This document shows, one piece after another, positions 54,362 to 63,472 of a DNA stretch of 64,000 nt (position 1 is the first letter of the stretch; every line of letters begins with the position of its first letter). A program made the translations under genes and the position numbers. The stretch is from Bradyrhizobium sp. LLZ17 (GTDB taxonomy: Bacteria; Pseudomonadota; Alphaproteobacteria; Rhizobiales; Xanthobacteraceae). The notes under the pieces were generated by a model. The model was not told the DNA's origin. It did not search any database and saw only the letters and a program-made list of their open reading frames with translations. The stretch is taken from NCBI RefSeq assembly GCF_041200145.1, contig NZ_CP165734.1, positions 5,580,001 through 5,644,000 on the forward strand, read 5' to 3'.

Positions 54362-55540
54362 CTAGCGGTCGTCCAGCACGTCGCCAAAACTAACCCAGCT
54401 CTTGCCGTTGAAGCGCCGCAGCTGAAGCTGCTGGAACGGCAGATAGTCGTCCGGGGCGGTCGTGACGGTCATGCCCGGCAGCAACAGCGGCAGCTTCACG
54501 TCCTTGAGCGAGGCCGCCTGGCGCATGATGTTGTCGCGGCTGAGGTCATCCTTGCACGCCTTGAGCACCGTCATCAGCAGCGTGGCATAGTGGTAACCGG
54601 CGGCGTAGTTCGAATTGGAGAGATCCGCGGTCGGCATGTACTGCTTCATGAACGCGAAATACTCCTTCGCGCCGGGATCGTCGGCCCATTGCGGGTCCAT
54701 CGTGTCCTTCTGGTTGCTCGACGAGATCAGGCCGACCGCATTGTCCAGCCCAGCCGGCTCCAGGAACGAGATCGACGAGGCCGAGGTGGGCACGAAGAAC
54801 AGGTCCGGCTTCCAGCCGATCTCGGCCACGCCCTTGACCATCTGCGAGGTGAACTTGCCGAGCACGACGCCGAACAGCACGCCCGAGGCCTTGAGCGTCG
54901 ACAGCTGCGAGCTGATCGTCGGCGCGCTGGTCTCGTAGCTCGCCTCCGCGATGATCATGCCGGCCGCCTTGGCCCCGAGCGCGCGTTTGAAGCCGGCGAC
55001 ATAGTCGCGGCCGAAATCGTCATTCTGCGACAGGATGGCGATCCTGGCGTCGGGTTTGGTCTGCAGAATGTACTTGGCATAGACCACGCCTTCGGATTCG
55101 TAGGCCGCCATGCCCGGCATGGTCCACGGGTTCTTCTGCGGATCGGCCCATTTGGTGGCGCCCGAGAGCACGAACAGCTGCGGCACCTTCTTGGCGTTGA
55201 GGTAGCGCTGCACGGCGCTGTTGGTGGCGGTGCCGAGCGAGCCGAACATCATCAGCACCTCGTCCTGCTCCACCAGCTTGCGGGTTTGCTCGACCGTCTT
55301 CGGCGGCGAATAGGCGTCATCCAGCGTGATGAACTTGATCTTGCGTCCGTTGATGCCGCCTTCGGCATTGACCTTGTCGAAGAACGCCTCCTGGGTCCGC
55401 CCGATCGCGCCGAAGCCTGAGGCCGGACCGCTGTAAGGCAGGGTCTGCCCGATCCGGATCTCGTCGCTGCCCTCGGCGCAGGCGCTCCCGGCGGCGAGCG
55501 TCAGCAAGGAAATGCCGATTAGTACAGCTGCAAGCTTCAT
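54362..55540 (-). CDS. ABC transporter substrate-binding protein, branched-chain amino acid type
   Basis: A 392-residue type 1 periplasmic binding protein. The signal peptide (about 1-23) ends SACAEGS; the mature part begins DEIRIGQTLPYSGPASGFG. The family pattern EQTRKLVEQDEVLMMFGSLGTATNS is clear. It lacks a membrane partner nearby. It lies 33 bases after the nitronate-monooxygenase-like gene, and the acyl-CoA ligase gene follows 22 bases later, so all belong to one transcript. The ligand is likely the compound handled by those enzymes. Confidence 0.88.
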   Translation of the reverse strand: MKLAAVLIGISLLTLAAGSACAEGSDEIRIGQTLPYSGPASGFGAIGRTQEAFFDKVNAEGGINGRKIKFITLDDAYSPPKTVEQTRKLVEQDEVLMMFGSLGTATNSAVQRYLNAKKVPQLFVLSGATKWADPQKNPWTMPGMAAYESEGVVYAKYILQTKPDARIAILSQNDDFGRDYVAGFKRALGAKAAGMIIAEASYETSAPTISSQLSTLKASGVLFGVVLGKFTSQMVKGVAEIGWKPDLFFVPTSASSISFLEPAGLDNAVGLISSSNQKDTMDPQWADDPGAKEYFAFMKQYMPTADLSNSNYAAGYHYATLLMTVLKACKDDLSRDNIMRQAASLKDVKLPLLLPGMTVTTAPDDYLPFQQLQLRRFNGKSWVSFGDVLDDR

Positions 55541-55573
55541 GGTGTCCTCCCGGTGTCTTGTCAGTCTGAAAGG

Positions 55574-56547
55574 TCAGGCGCTGGCGCGGATCAGCAGATC
55601 CTGCCGGGCCTGATCGAATTCCGCTTTCATCCGATCGACCAGCTCGGCGACCGGCGGCGCGTCGGTGATCTGGCCGATGCCCTGGCCTGAGCCCCAGATA
55701 TCGCGCCATGCCTTGGATTTCGTGTTGCCGCCGGAACCGAAATTCATCTTCGTCTTGTCGGCGACCGGCAGATTGTCTGGATCGAGCCCGGCGGCGGCGA
55801 TCGAGGGCCCGAGATAGTTGCCGTGCACGCCGGTGAACAGATTCGTATAGACGATGTCGTGGGCGGCATGCTGAACCAGCGCCGTCTTGTACGCGTCGGC
55901 GGCGTTAGCCTCCGCGCTCGCGATGAAGCGGGTGCCCATATAGGCGAGATCGGCCCCGAGCGTCACGGCGGAGGCGACGCCGTAACCGTCGCTGATCGCG
56001 CCTGACAGCAGGATGGTGCCCTTGAACCATTGCTTGACCTCGCGCACCAGCGCGAACGGCGACAGCGTGCCGGCGTGGCCGCCGGCACCGGCGCACACCA
56101 GGATCAGGCCGTCGACGCCTTGCTCCGCGGCCTTGCGCGCATGCTTGACGTTGATGACGTCGTGGAACACCAGCCCGCCATAGGAGTGCGCGGCCTCGAC
56201 GATCTCGGCCGGCGGCCGCAGCGAGGTGATGATGATGGGGGCCCTGTGCTTCACGCAGGTCTCCATGTCCTTCATCAGCCGGTCGTTGGAGGCATGGCAG
56301 ATCTGGTTGACCGCGTAGGGCGCGACCTTTTTCCGGGATAGCGCGACTTGTATTCGCCGAGCTCATCCTCGATGCGGCTCAGCCATTCGTCCAGCTTCTC
56401 GACCGGGCGGGCGTTGAGCGCGGGAAACGAGCCGACCACGCCCGCCTTGCACTGCGCGATCACCAGCTCCGGTCCGGAGACGATGAAGAGCGGCGAGCCG
56501 ACCACCGGCAGTTCGAGACTGTCTTTCAAGAGAGCGGGCAGCGCCAT
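55574..56547 (-). CDS. Nitronate monooxygenase-like (NPD/2-nitropropane dioxygenase family), frame disrupted
   Basis: About 324 residues once one base is restored. An FMN-binding TIM barrel; motifs include SGPELVIAQCKAGVVGSFPALN near the start, the phosphate-binding GLILVCAGAGGHAGTLSPFA and ALGADLAYMGTRFIAS-like VTLGADLAYMGTRFIASAEA. The catalytic-type histidine of HAG is present. The frame changes at the five-T run 56328-56332 (five A on the coding strand), where six are expected in EKKVAPYAVNQICHAS. The start ATG at 56547 has GGAGG five bases upstream. These enzymes oxidise nitronates or related compounds. A role in the neighbouring catabolic set is likely. Confidence 0.8.
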
Positions 56548-56679
56548 CATGTCCTCCCGGAAACGAGCCCCGCGGGCGTGCGATGGGGGAGGGCGTTTCC
56601 TGTTGATCGTCGCCGGCGGCTTGCCGGCCGCATTCGCGGATTTGAAGCCACTATAGGGGTTGGCGAGCGGGTCCTGATC

Positions 56680-56715
56680 GTTCAATGTTGAACGGCCGAC
56701 CATTCAGGTTTGAAC
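56680..56715. promoter_or_regulatory. Two tandem LysR-type dyads
   Basis: GTTCAA-TG-TTGAAC (56680-56693) and ATTCAGGTTTGAAC (56702-56715) are similar 14-base sites with centres 22 bases apart, two turns of the helix. They lie just before the lysR start at 56727 in the divergent region with the nitronate-monooxygenase-like gene. Confidence 0.55.
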
Positions 56716-56726
56716 AGGGGCTGAAG

Positions 56727-57614
56727 GTGGATTGGGACCTTTGCAAGACCTTCGTCGCGGTGGCCGAGACCGGCAGTTTCACCGCGGCGGCACGCCGGCT
56801 GCACACCAGCCATCCGACCGTCAGCCGCAAGATCGCGGCGCTGGAAGCCCAGCTCGGCACCAGATTGCTGGTGCGCGCCGCCGAAGGGCTGGTGCTGACA
56901 GCCGATGGCCGGACGCTGCGTGAGCATGCCGAGACGATGGCGGCGGCAGCGCTGCGGGCCGAGACGGCAGTCGCGGCGGGAGGGCACAAGGCGCGCGGCA
57001 CCGTCAAGCTGTCGATCGGTGCGACGCTGGCGTCGCACTGGCTGATGCCGCGCCTGCCTTCCTTCCTGCGCGCGCATGATCACATCCAGCTCGAGATCAT
57101 CACCCATCCGTTTCCGGCGAGCGTACGCCGGCGCGAGGCGGACGTGGTGCTGCGCCCCTTCGACAGCGGCGAGGAAAATCTGGTCGGCCGCAAGATCGGC
57201 CGTCTCGGCACCGGATTTTATGCTTCACGCGACTATGCCGGCGCACGGTCATTGCCGGAGCGGCGCGGCGAGTGGAAGGGCCACAGTGTTGTGGGGTTCG
57301 CCGACCAGACCTCCAATGTCCAGCTTGCGCGCTGGAGCGACGTCGTCACGCGTCAGGCAACGGTCGTGATGCGTTGCTCGTCGCAGGGCGACATGCTGGC
57401 GGCGGTTCGCGCCGGGATCGGAATCTCCGCGCTCTCGTGCTTCGTTGCGGAAAGCTATCCAGATCTGGTGCGCGTTGCGCCGCAGAAGCTCGCGAGCGTG
57501 GCGGACCTCTGGCTGTTGGCCCATCCCGACCTGGTCGAACTGCCGGCGGTGCGCGCCGTCGTCGATTTCGTCGCAGAATGCGCCCGAACCGATCGCGCGA
57601 GCTTACGCGGCTAG
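56727..57614 (+). CDS. LysR-family transcriptional regulator
   Basis: A 295-residue LysR protein. The winged-helix domain (about 1-60) reads VDWDLCKTFVAVAETGSFT with TSHPTVSRKIAALEAQLG as recognition helix. The GTG at 56727 is taken as the start, because typical relatives begin MDWDLC and because an ATG at 56685 lies within the operator-like dyads. It is divergent from the monooxygenase/ligase/binding-protein cluster, whose inducer it probably senses. Its last codon overlaps the stop of the convergent glycosylase gene by four bases. Confidence 0.88.
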   Translation: MDWDLCKTFVAVAETGSFTAAARRLHTSHPTVSRKIAALEAQLGTRLLVRAAEGLVLTADGRTLREHAETMAAAALRAETAVAAGGHKARGTVKLSIGATLASHWLMPRLPSFLRAHDHIQLEIITHPFPASVRRREADVVLRPFDSGEENLVGRKIGRLGTGFYASRDYAGARSLPERRGEWKGHSVVGFADQTSNVQLARWSDVVTRQATVVMRCSSQGDMLAAVRAGIGISALSCFVAESYPDLVRVAPQKLASVADLWLLAHPDLVELPAVRAVVDFVAECARTDRASLRG

Positions 57615-58264
57615 GTTTGCCCGGCGATCACGCCTTCGCGCTTCTTCACCGCGCGGTAATAGCTCCACCACAGATGCGCGGCGGCACCGCGCAGCGGCCG
57701 CCAGGGCTCGGCGAGCGGCGCCATCTGCTTTTCCGTCGGTCGCCCCGGCAAGCCGAGCCCGATGCGGATGCCCTCCTGCACGGCGAGGTCGCCTGCAGGC
57801 CAGGCGTCGCCATGGCCGAGACAAAACAGAAGATAGACGTCCGCGGTCCACGGTCCGATGCCAGGCAGCGCGATCAATGTGTGATGGGCAGCATCGGCGT
57901 CTTCTTCCGCGAGCACGTCGAGATTCAGCCGCTCCGCCATGATTTCGCGCGCGAGATGCTTCAGCGTCTTGATCTTGGCCGCGGACAGTCCGAGCCGCCC
58001 CAGCCGGTCGGCGCGCGCGCGGCGCACCGCATCATGGTCGAACGGATCGAATGCGGCGGAGAGCCGCCCCCAGATCGCCGCGGCGCTCGCCGTCGAGAGC
58101 TGTTGCCCGCAGACGATATGGGCAAGCCCCGCAAAGCCCGGCTCACGCCGCCGCAATGCCGGCATGCCCGCGATCTCGAGTATGGGCTTGAGGCGCGGGT
58201 CGCGCTTGATCAGCGTGTGGATGGCGTTTTCGAGGTCGGATTGGGTTTCGAGGTGGATGGTCAT
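57611..58264 (-). CDS. DNA-3-methyladenine glycosylase, AlkA-like (HhH-GPD)
   Basis: A 217-residue base-excision glycosylase. The helix-hairpin-helix is LPGIGPWTADVYLL and the catalytic aspartate is in PAGDLAVQEGIRIGL, both as in AlkA-type enzymes. It removes alkylated purines from DNA by hydrolysing the N-glycosidic bond. The family usually has 200-290 residues; this is a short form lacking the N-terminal domain of E. coli AlkA. A large hairpin repeat lies upstream. It shares a four-base stop overlap with the convergent LysR gene. Confidence 0.88.
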   Translation of the reverse strand: MTIHLETQSDLENAIHTLIKRDPRLKPILEIAGMPALRRREPGFAGLAHIVCGQQLSTASAAAIWGRLSAAFDPFDHDAVRRARADRLGRLGLSAAKIKTLKHLAREIMAERLNLDVLAEEDADAAHHTLIALPGIGPWTADVYLLFCLGHGDAWPAGDLAVQEGIRIGLGLPGRPTEKQMAPLAEPWRPLRGAAAHLWWSYYRAVKKREGVIAGQT

Positions 58265-58318
58265 GGTGGCCTAAACTCATCATGCACGGGCTTGACCGCG
58301 TACCGAATATCTTACTCC

Positions 58319-58398
58319 GTCATTCCGGGGCGGTGCGAAGCACCGAGCCCGGAATCTCGAGATTCCGGGCTCGTTGCTGCGGACCGCCCCGGAATGAC
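58319..58398. repeat. Nested palindromic repeat
   Basis: Sixteen-base arms GTCATTCCGGGGCGGT (58319-58334) and its complement (58383-58398) enclose a 28-base perfect palindrome (58345-58372) that begins GAGCCCGGAATCT. A typical dispersed hairpin of Bradyrhizobium-type genomes, between the divergent alkA-like and gluQ genes. Confidence 0.85.
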
Positions 58399-58438
58399 AA
58401 CCGCGACGGTCAAGCCCGGCCATGACGAGTTCTTTCGC

Positions 58439-59310
58439 ATGACGCCACCCATTTTCCGATTTGCCCCCAGCCCGAACGGCCTCTTGCATCTCGGCCACGC
58501 CTATTCTGCGCTGCTGAATTCCGACCGTGCGCGCGAGACTGGCGGGCGATTGCTGCTGCGCATCGAGGACATCGACGCCACACGCTGTCGGCCCGAGTTC
58601 GAGACCGCGATCTACGAGGACCTCGCCTGGCTCGGCATTGCCTGGGAAACAACAGTGCGGCGGCAGTCCGAGCATCTCCCGGATTATCGCGCCGCGCTGG
58701 AAAAGCTCGCCGCACTCGACCTCGTCTATCCCGCCTTCGAAAGCCGCGCCGAGATCGCAAGGCTCGTGGCCGCGCGCGAGGCCGAGGGGCCTTGGCCGCG
58801 CGATCCCGACGGTGCGCCGCTTTACCCCGGCGAGGCGAGATCAATGCCCCCGGTGAACGGGCGCGGCTGATCGCCTCCGGCGCGCCTTATGCGCTGCGGC
58901 TCGACATGGCGGCCGCCTGCGCCCGCGTTGCCGGCCTGACCTGGAACGAACTCGGCGAAGGTCCCGGCGGCGAGCGTGGCGTCGTTCCCGCGCGAGCCGA
59001 GGCCTGGGGCGATGTGATCCTGGCCCGGAAGGAGACCCCGACGAGCTATCATCTATCTGTGGTCGTGGACGATGCGCTCCAGGAGGTCAGTGAGGTGGTG
59101 CGGGGCCAGGACCTGTTTCATGCCACTTCGGTCCACCGCCTGCTGCAAGTCCTGTTGGGCCTGCGCGAGCCCGCCTACCGCCACCACGCCCTGATTCGCG
59201 ACGGCGAGGGGCGGAAGCTGTCGAAATCGAGCCGCTCGACGGGCTTGCGGGAGCTGCGCGCTGCCGGAGCCACACCTGCAAGCATCCGCCATCTGGTGGG
59301 ATTAGGTTAA
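58439..59310 (+). CDS. gluQ: Glutamyl-Q tRNA(Asp) synthetase, frame disrupted
   Basis: About 290 residues once one base is restored. It is a truncated class I glutamyl-tRNA synthetase-like enzyme that attaches glutamate to the queuosine base in tRNA-Asp. The HIGH-type motif is LLHLGHAY at the start, and the KMSKS-type is KLSKSS near the end. The usual zinc cysteines of YPCFCTR are replaced (YPAFESRAEIA). The frame changes at the five-C run 58847-58851, where six are expected in PPGERARL. The C-terminal tRNA-anticodon domain of GltX is absent, as it should be. It precedes the histidine kinase. Confidence 0.87.
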
Positions 59311-59414
59311 GTTTCTCTGGGGGTTAGCAAAACGCCGCCGTGACTCCGGGCATTCCGCTGTGCCATGCTCGCCAACCAGCCCGGGGTTCGAAGCGGATAC
59401 TTCGAAGGGGATTT

Positions 59415-60719
59415 ATGGCGGCGAATACGCGCTCAGCGCGCACCACGCGGACGCCCGGGCAATCGCCTCGGAAGCGATCCGGGACGGCCGCTAAGCTGCG
59501 CAAGCGCAGCACCCCGGCCGAACCGGACGTGGTCCAGGCGGCGCTCGCTGCCTTTGCCCACGAGGTTCGCACCCCTCTGACCGGGATCCTGGCGATCAGC
59601 GATCTCCTTGCGACCTCCGATCTCGGCGAGCGGGAACGGCGCTGGGCCGACACGATCAAGGCCGGCGCCGAACACCTTGCGAACCTTGCCACCCTGTTTG
59701 TCGACGCCGCCAAAACCGGGAGAGGTGGCGGGAACGGCGGAAGCTCGCTGCGGCAGGACCTGTTCGACCTGCGGGCGCTTGCCCGCAGCACCGGTGATTC
59801 CCTCGCCGGGCGCGCCGCAGCCAAGGGCCTTCAGGCCGAAGTCGATATCTCCGAAAATCTCCCCGGTCTCGTGGTCGGCGATTCCGTCCGCCTGCGCGCG
59901 GCGCTCGAGAACCTGATCGACAACGCCGTGAAGTTCACCGACCAGGGCGGCGTCGCGATCTCGGCCATGCCTTGGCGACCTGCCAATGGCAGCCGAAGTG
60001 GCGAGGCCAACGATAAGGCCAAAGACAAGATCAAGGACAAAACCAAGCGCAGGGTCGGCGTTGCCTTCGCGGTGTCCGACAGCGGTATCGGCCTGACCAT
60101 GGCCGAGATCAAGCGGCTGTTCCGTCCCTTCACGCAGGCCAATGTCACCATTGCCTCGCGCTTCGGCGGCGCCGGCCTGGGGCTGTGCTCGGTCAAGCAA
60201 CTGGCGCGCGCGATGGGCGGCGACATCACGGTCGCACCGCGGCACGGCGGCGGTGCCACGTTCACGCTGACGGTCTCTCTCGATGCGGCGGGACCGGTGA
60301 AGTCCCGCAAATCGGGCGCCAGCGAAACGGATGCGCTGGTGCCGTTGCGCGTGCTCAGCGTCGAGGACAATCCGTTCGGGCGCGTCGTGCTCAACACCAT
60401 CCTGACCGAGCTCGGCCATCATGCGGAGTTCATCGGGCGCGGCGAGGACGCGGTCAACCGGCTCGCGCAGGGAGCATTCGACGCGGTACTGATGGACATG
60501 GTCTTGCCGGGCATCGACGGCGTCGAGGCGATCAGGCAAATCCGCAACATGCTGACACCGCTGGCTCAAATCCCCATCATCGGGGTCTCCGGCCGCGGCG
60601 AGGACGAGGCGGCGTCGCGCGAAGCCGGCGCCGACGCCTTCCTGGTCAAGCCTGTGTCTCCGCGGGCATTAGCGACTGCGCTGCTTGAAGCGACACGCCG
60701 TGAGGAAGCCGCGATTTGA
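59415..60719 (+). CDS. Hybrid sensor histidine kinase with receiver domain
   Basis: A 434-residue cytoplasmic protein. The H-box FAHEVRTPLTGIL has His49 as the phosphorylation site. The ATP-binding domain (about 150-290) has N170, the G1 box SDSGIGL and the G2 box GGAGLGL. The C-terminal receiver (about 310-430) has Asp361 in VLMDMVLPGIDG and the KP pair of FLVKPVS. It has no transmembrane segment and no sensory domain, and a lysine-rich insert at about 200-212. The start at 59415 follows AAGGGG. The target is unknown. It overlaps the convergent brkB-like gene by 74 bases. Confidence 0.87.
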   Translation: MAANTRSARTTRTPGQSPRKRSGTAAKLRKRSTPAEPDVVQAALAAFAHEVRTPLTGILAISDLLATSDLGERERRWADTIKAGAEHLANLATLFVDAAKTGRGGGNGGSSLRQDLFDLRALARSTGDSLAGRAAAKGLQAEVDISENLPGLVVGDSVRLRAALENLIDNAVKFTDQGGVAISAMPWRPANGSRSGEANDKAKDKIKDKTKRRVGVAFAVSDSGIGLTMAEIKRLFRPFTQANVTIASRFGGAGLGLCSVKQLARAMGGDITVAPRHGGGATFTLTVSLDAAGPVKSRKSGASETDALVPLRVLSVEDNPFGRVVLNTILTELGHHAEFIGRGEDAVNRLAQGAFDAVLMDMVLPGIDGVEAIRQIRNMLTPLAQIPIIGVSGRGEDEAASREAGADAFLVKPVSPRALATALLEATRREEAAI

Positions 60720-61539
60720 TGATCGCGGCGTTGAGCTCGCCGCCGTACACGAAGATCGCGGCGATGAAGTACAGAAACACCAGCGCGATGATCACCGAAG
60801 CGAGCCCCGCATACATCGTCACGTAATTGTTGGCGAAGCGCGCCAGGTACTGTCCGAACACGATGCCCGAGATCAGCGAGGCCACAATGGTGAAGACGAT
60901 GCCGGGCAGGATCTGGAGGAAGCTGCGCCGGCCCGCCGGCAGCCAGGTGTGCAGGATGATCAACGCCACCACCAGAGCGCTCACGGTGATGCCGTAGCGT
61001 AGCCAGGTGAGGATGCTTTCGTTGGACTCGACGAACAGCGGAATATGGCTCCGCGCAGCCTCGATGATCAGCGGGCCGAGCACGATCAGAAACGCCATCG
61101 CCAGCGCGGTGAAGGCCGCGATCAGCGTGTAGCCGATCGATTCCAGCCGCAGCCAGTACCAGCGCCGCATCTCCACCACCGCGTAGGCGCGGTTGAGCGC
61201 AACCCGCAGCGCCTCGACGCCGTTCGAGGCGAAGTAAACCGACAGCACCGCGCCGACGGTGAGCACCCCGGAACGCGTGGTGGTCAGCACATCGTGCACT
61301 TCGCCCGAGATCGAATCCGCGACCTGCTTGGGCCAGACCTGGAGCATCAGGCTGGCGGCCTGGTCGGCGAGCTCCTTGGAACCGAAGAAGCCGGCGAGCG
61401 AGGTCAGCACAATCAGGAACGGAAACAGCGCCATCAATGTCGACAGCGCGATATGGCTCGCGATCGCCCAGCCGTCATCGGCCAGGAACGTGTAGAACGC
61501 ATCCATCACCACGACGTAGATGTAACGGATTGCTTTCAC
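60646..61539 (-). CDS. YihY/BrkB-family membrane protein
   Basis: A 297-residue protein with six or so helices. The family signature LADDGWAIASHIALSTLMALFPFL is at about 19-42, and GAVLSVYFASNGVEALRVALNRAY at about 95-118. It was once called ribonuclease BN, but members are membrane proteins of unclear transport role. Its last 24 codons overlap the end of the histidine-kinase gene on the other strand. Single gene, no obvious partner. Confidence 0.87.
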   Translation of the reverse strand: MKAIRYIYVVVMDAFYTFLADDGWAIASHIALSTLMALFPFLIVLTSLAGFFGSKELADQAASLMLQVWPKQVADSISGEVHDVLTTTRSGVLTVGAVLSVYFASNGVEALRVALNRAYAVVEMRRWYWLRLESIGYTLIAAFTALAMAFLIVLGPLIIEAARSHIPLFVESNESILTWLRYGITVSALVVALIILHTWLPAGRRSFLQILPGIVFTIVASLISGIVFGQYLARFANNYVTMYAGLASVIIALVFLYFIAAIFVYGGELNAAIIKSRLPHGVSLQAAQSLMPAETQA

Positions 61540-61680
61540 GCGCCACCTACCCCGCTGGTGCCAGTCCCTCGCCCCGGGTGCGAGGAGAGGCGAAGAAGAA
61601 AGGCAATTGGCGCAAATCGGAAATCATCCCCTACCATCTGATATTATTGGGCTAAAAGCCAGATCGCGCAGCGCCCCTTT

Positions 61681-61760
61681 GTCATTCCGGGCGCGCGAAG
61701 CGCCAACCCCGAATCCATCCAGCGGCGGCGCAGGTGCTGAGTATCGATTCCGGGCTCGAT
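61681..61760. repeat. Degenerate palindromic repeat
   Basis: GTCATTCCGGGCGCGCGAAGCGC at the left (written here as two overlapping halves, GTCATTCCGGGCG and GCGCGAAGCGC) and GATTCCGGGCTC at the right resemble the repeat at 58319-58398, less well kept. Confidence 0.55.
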
Positions 61761-61830
61761 GCCTCGCATCGCACCGAACGACCGGATTGAGGCGATGGCG
61801 CATCCGCAAACACGGTGTTATCTACGGCGA

Positions 61831-62025
61831 ATGGCATCCCTTTTGAGTACCTTCATCCTTCCGGTGGCGGCCGGCGCCGTGGCGATCGTGCTGCTGCTGG
61901 GTCTGGTCAACATGATGCGCGGCGGCTCGCCCAACACCTCGCAGAAGCTGATGCGTTGGCGCGTGCTGCTTCAGTTCGTGGCGATCGTCATCGCCATGCT
62001 CGCGGTCTGGGCGATGGGGCACTAG
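61831..62025 (+). CDS. HIG1-domain (twin transmembrane) protein
   Basis: A 64-residue inner-membrane protein with two helices (about 3-25 and 44-62) joined by the loop NMMRGGSPNTSQKLMRWRV, which carries the conserved HIG1-type residues. HIG1 proteins modulate respiratory oxidases in mitochondria; the alphaproteobacterial ones are suspected to do the same. It ends directly before the cobalamin adenosyltransferase ATG, with no gap, and is co-transcribed with it. Confidence 0.8.
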   Translation: MASLLSTFILPVAAGAVAIVLLLGLVNMMRGGSPNTSQKLMRWRVLLQFVAIVIAMLAVWAMGH

Positions 62026-62598
62026 ATGGTCAGGTTGAACCGCATCTATACGAAAACCGGTGACGATGGCACGACGGCGCTCGGCTCCGGCGAGCGCCGT
62101 CCGAAATATGATCTGCGCATCGCGGCCTATGGCACCGTCGACGAAACCAACGCTGCGATCGGCGTGGTGCGGCTCCACACAAAGGACGCGCCTGAACTCG
62201 ATGCAATGCTCGGCCGCATTCAGAACGATCTGTTTGATCTCGGCGCCGACCTCGCGGTGCCCGAGCGTGAAGGCAAAGCCGAACGGCTGCGGGTTGTGGC
62301 AAGCCAGGTCGAGCGGCTCGAGCGCGACATCGACGCGCTCAACGACAAGCTGGCGCCGCTTACCTCTTTCGTGCTGCCGGGCGGGACTCCGGCGGCAGCC
62401 CACCTTCATGTCGTGCGTACAATTTGCCGCAGGGCGGAACGCGTCATGGTGGAACTGGCGGCCCAGCCGGGCGAGGCGGTGGGCGCCGCTGGCATCCAAT
62501 ATATGAACCGCCTGTCGGATCTCCTGTTCGTGGCGAGCCGCGCGGCTAACCAGAATGGCGCCGGCGACGTGCTCTGGGTTCCGGGCCAGAATCGCTGA
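62026..62598 (+). CDS. ATP:cob(I)alamin adenosyltransferase, PduO type
   Basis: A 190-residue enzyme that adenosylates cob(I)alamin to give coenzyme B12, used by mutases and reductases. The PduO motifs are RIYTKTGDDGTTALGSGER near the start and VRTICRRAERVMVELA with the catalytic arginine pair; LSDLLFVASRAAN ends the protein. The family size is 180-200. Its ATG directly follows the stop of the HIG1 gene. A hairpin at 62620-62640 is a probable terminator. Confidence 0.92.
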   Translation: MVRLNRIYTKTGDDGTTALGSGERRPKYDLRIAAYGTVDETNAAIGVVRLHTKDAPELDAMLGRIQNDLFDLGADLAVPEREGKAERLRVVASQVERLERDIDALNDKLAPLTSFVLPGGTPAAAHLHVVRTICRRAERVMVELAAQPGEAVGAAGIQYMNRLSDLLFVASRAANQNGAGDVLWVPGQNR

Positions 62599-62618
62599 CC
62601 CATCGAGATCAGCATTTC

Positions 62619-62641
62619 AGGGGCTAAATTTAGGCCCCTTC
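62619..62641 (+). terminator. Probable intrinsic terminator
   Basis: GGGGCTAAA pairs with TTTAGGCCCC with one bulge (62620-62638), followed by TT. It lies 20 bases after the adenosyltransferase stop and separates it from the etf operon. Confidence 0.6.
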
Positions 62642-62722
62642 GCGCGTTGACCGGGCCGGATCAGGCCTTTAGGTTCCGCGCCAGTTGATAACCCCCTTCC
62701 CAAATTGAGTGAAAGAGGATCG

Positions 62723-63472
62723 ATGAAGGTCTTAGTGCCGGTAAAGCGGGTGGTCGATTACAACGTCAAGGTCCGCGTCAAGAGCGATGGATCGGGAGTT
62801 GAACTCGCCAACGTCAAGATGTCGATGAACCCGTTCGACGAAATCGCGGTCGAGGAAGCGCTGCGCCTGAAGGAAGGCGGCAAGGCCACAGAGGTCGTGG
62901 TGGTCTCCATCGGACCGGCGCAGGCCTCGGAGACGATCCGCACCGGTCTCGCCATGGGCGCCGATCGCGGCATCCTGGTGAAGGCGGAAGGCGCAGTCGA
63001 GCCGCTCGCCGTGGCCAAGATCCTGAAGAAGATCGCGGAAGAAGAGCAGCCTGGCCTGATCATCCTGGGCAAGCAGGCGATCGACGACGACAGCAACCAG
63101 ACCGGCCAGATGCTGGCCGCACTGCTCGGCTGGTCGCAGGCGACGTTTGCCTCGAAGCTCGAGGTTGAAGGTTCAGACTTCAAGGTCACCCGCGAAGTCG
63201 ACGGCGGCTTGCAGACCGTCAAGCTCAAGGGACCGGCGATCGTCACCACCGATCTGCGTCTCAACGAGCCGCGCTATGCGTCGCTGCCCAACATCATGAA
63301 GGCCAAGAAGAAGCCGATTGCGGACAAGACCGCCGCCGATTACGGCGTCGATCTCACTGCGCGCCTCGAAGTTCTCAAGACCACGGAGCCCGCGGGCCGC
63401 AAGGCCGGCGTCAAGGTCAAGGACGTCGCCGAGCTGGTCTCGAAACTCAAGAACGAAGCCGGGGTGCTCTGA
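62723..63472 (+). CDS. etfB: Electron-transfer flavoprotein beta subunit
   Basis: A 249-residue subunit. It begins [20 protein letters not shown], and [20 protein letters not shown] and [20 protein letters not shown] are the AMP-binding core as in the human and Paracoccus proteins. The C-terminal tail loop interacts with acyl-CoA dehydrogenases. ETF takes electrons from these dehydrogenases to ETF:ubiquinone oxidoreductase. AGAGGA lies 6 bases upstream of the ATG. Its stop overlaps the etfA ATG by one base. Confidence 0.97.
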   Translation: MKVLVPVKRVVDYNVKVRVKSDGSGVELANVKMSMNPFDEIAVEEALRLKEGGKATEVVVVSIGPAQASETIRTGLAMGADRGILVKAEGAVEPLAVAKILKKIAEEEQPGLIILGKQAIDDDSNQTGQMLAALLGWSQATFASKLEVEGSDFKVTREVDGGLQTVKLKGPAIVTTDLRLNEPRYASLPNIMKAKKKPIADKTAADYGVDLTARLEVLKTTEPAGRKAGVKVKDVAELVSKLKNEAGVL

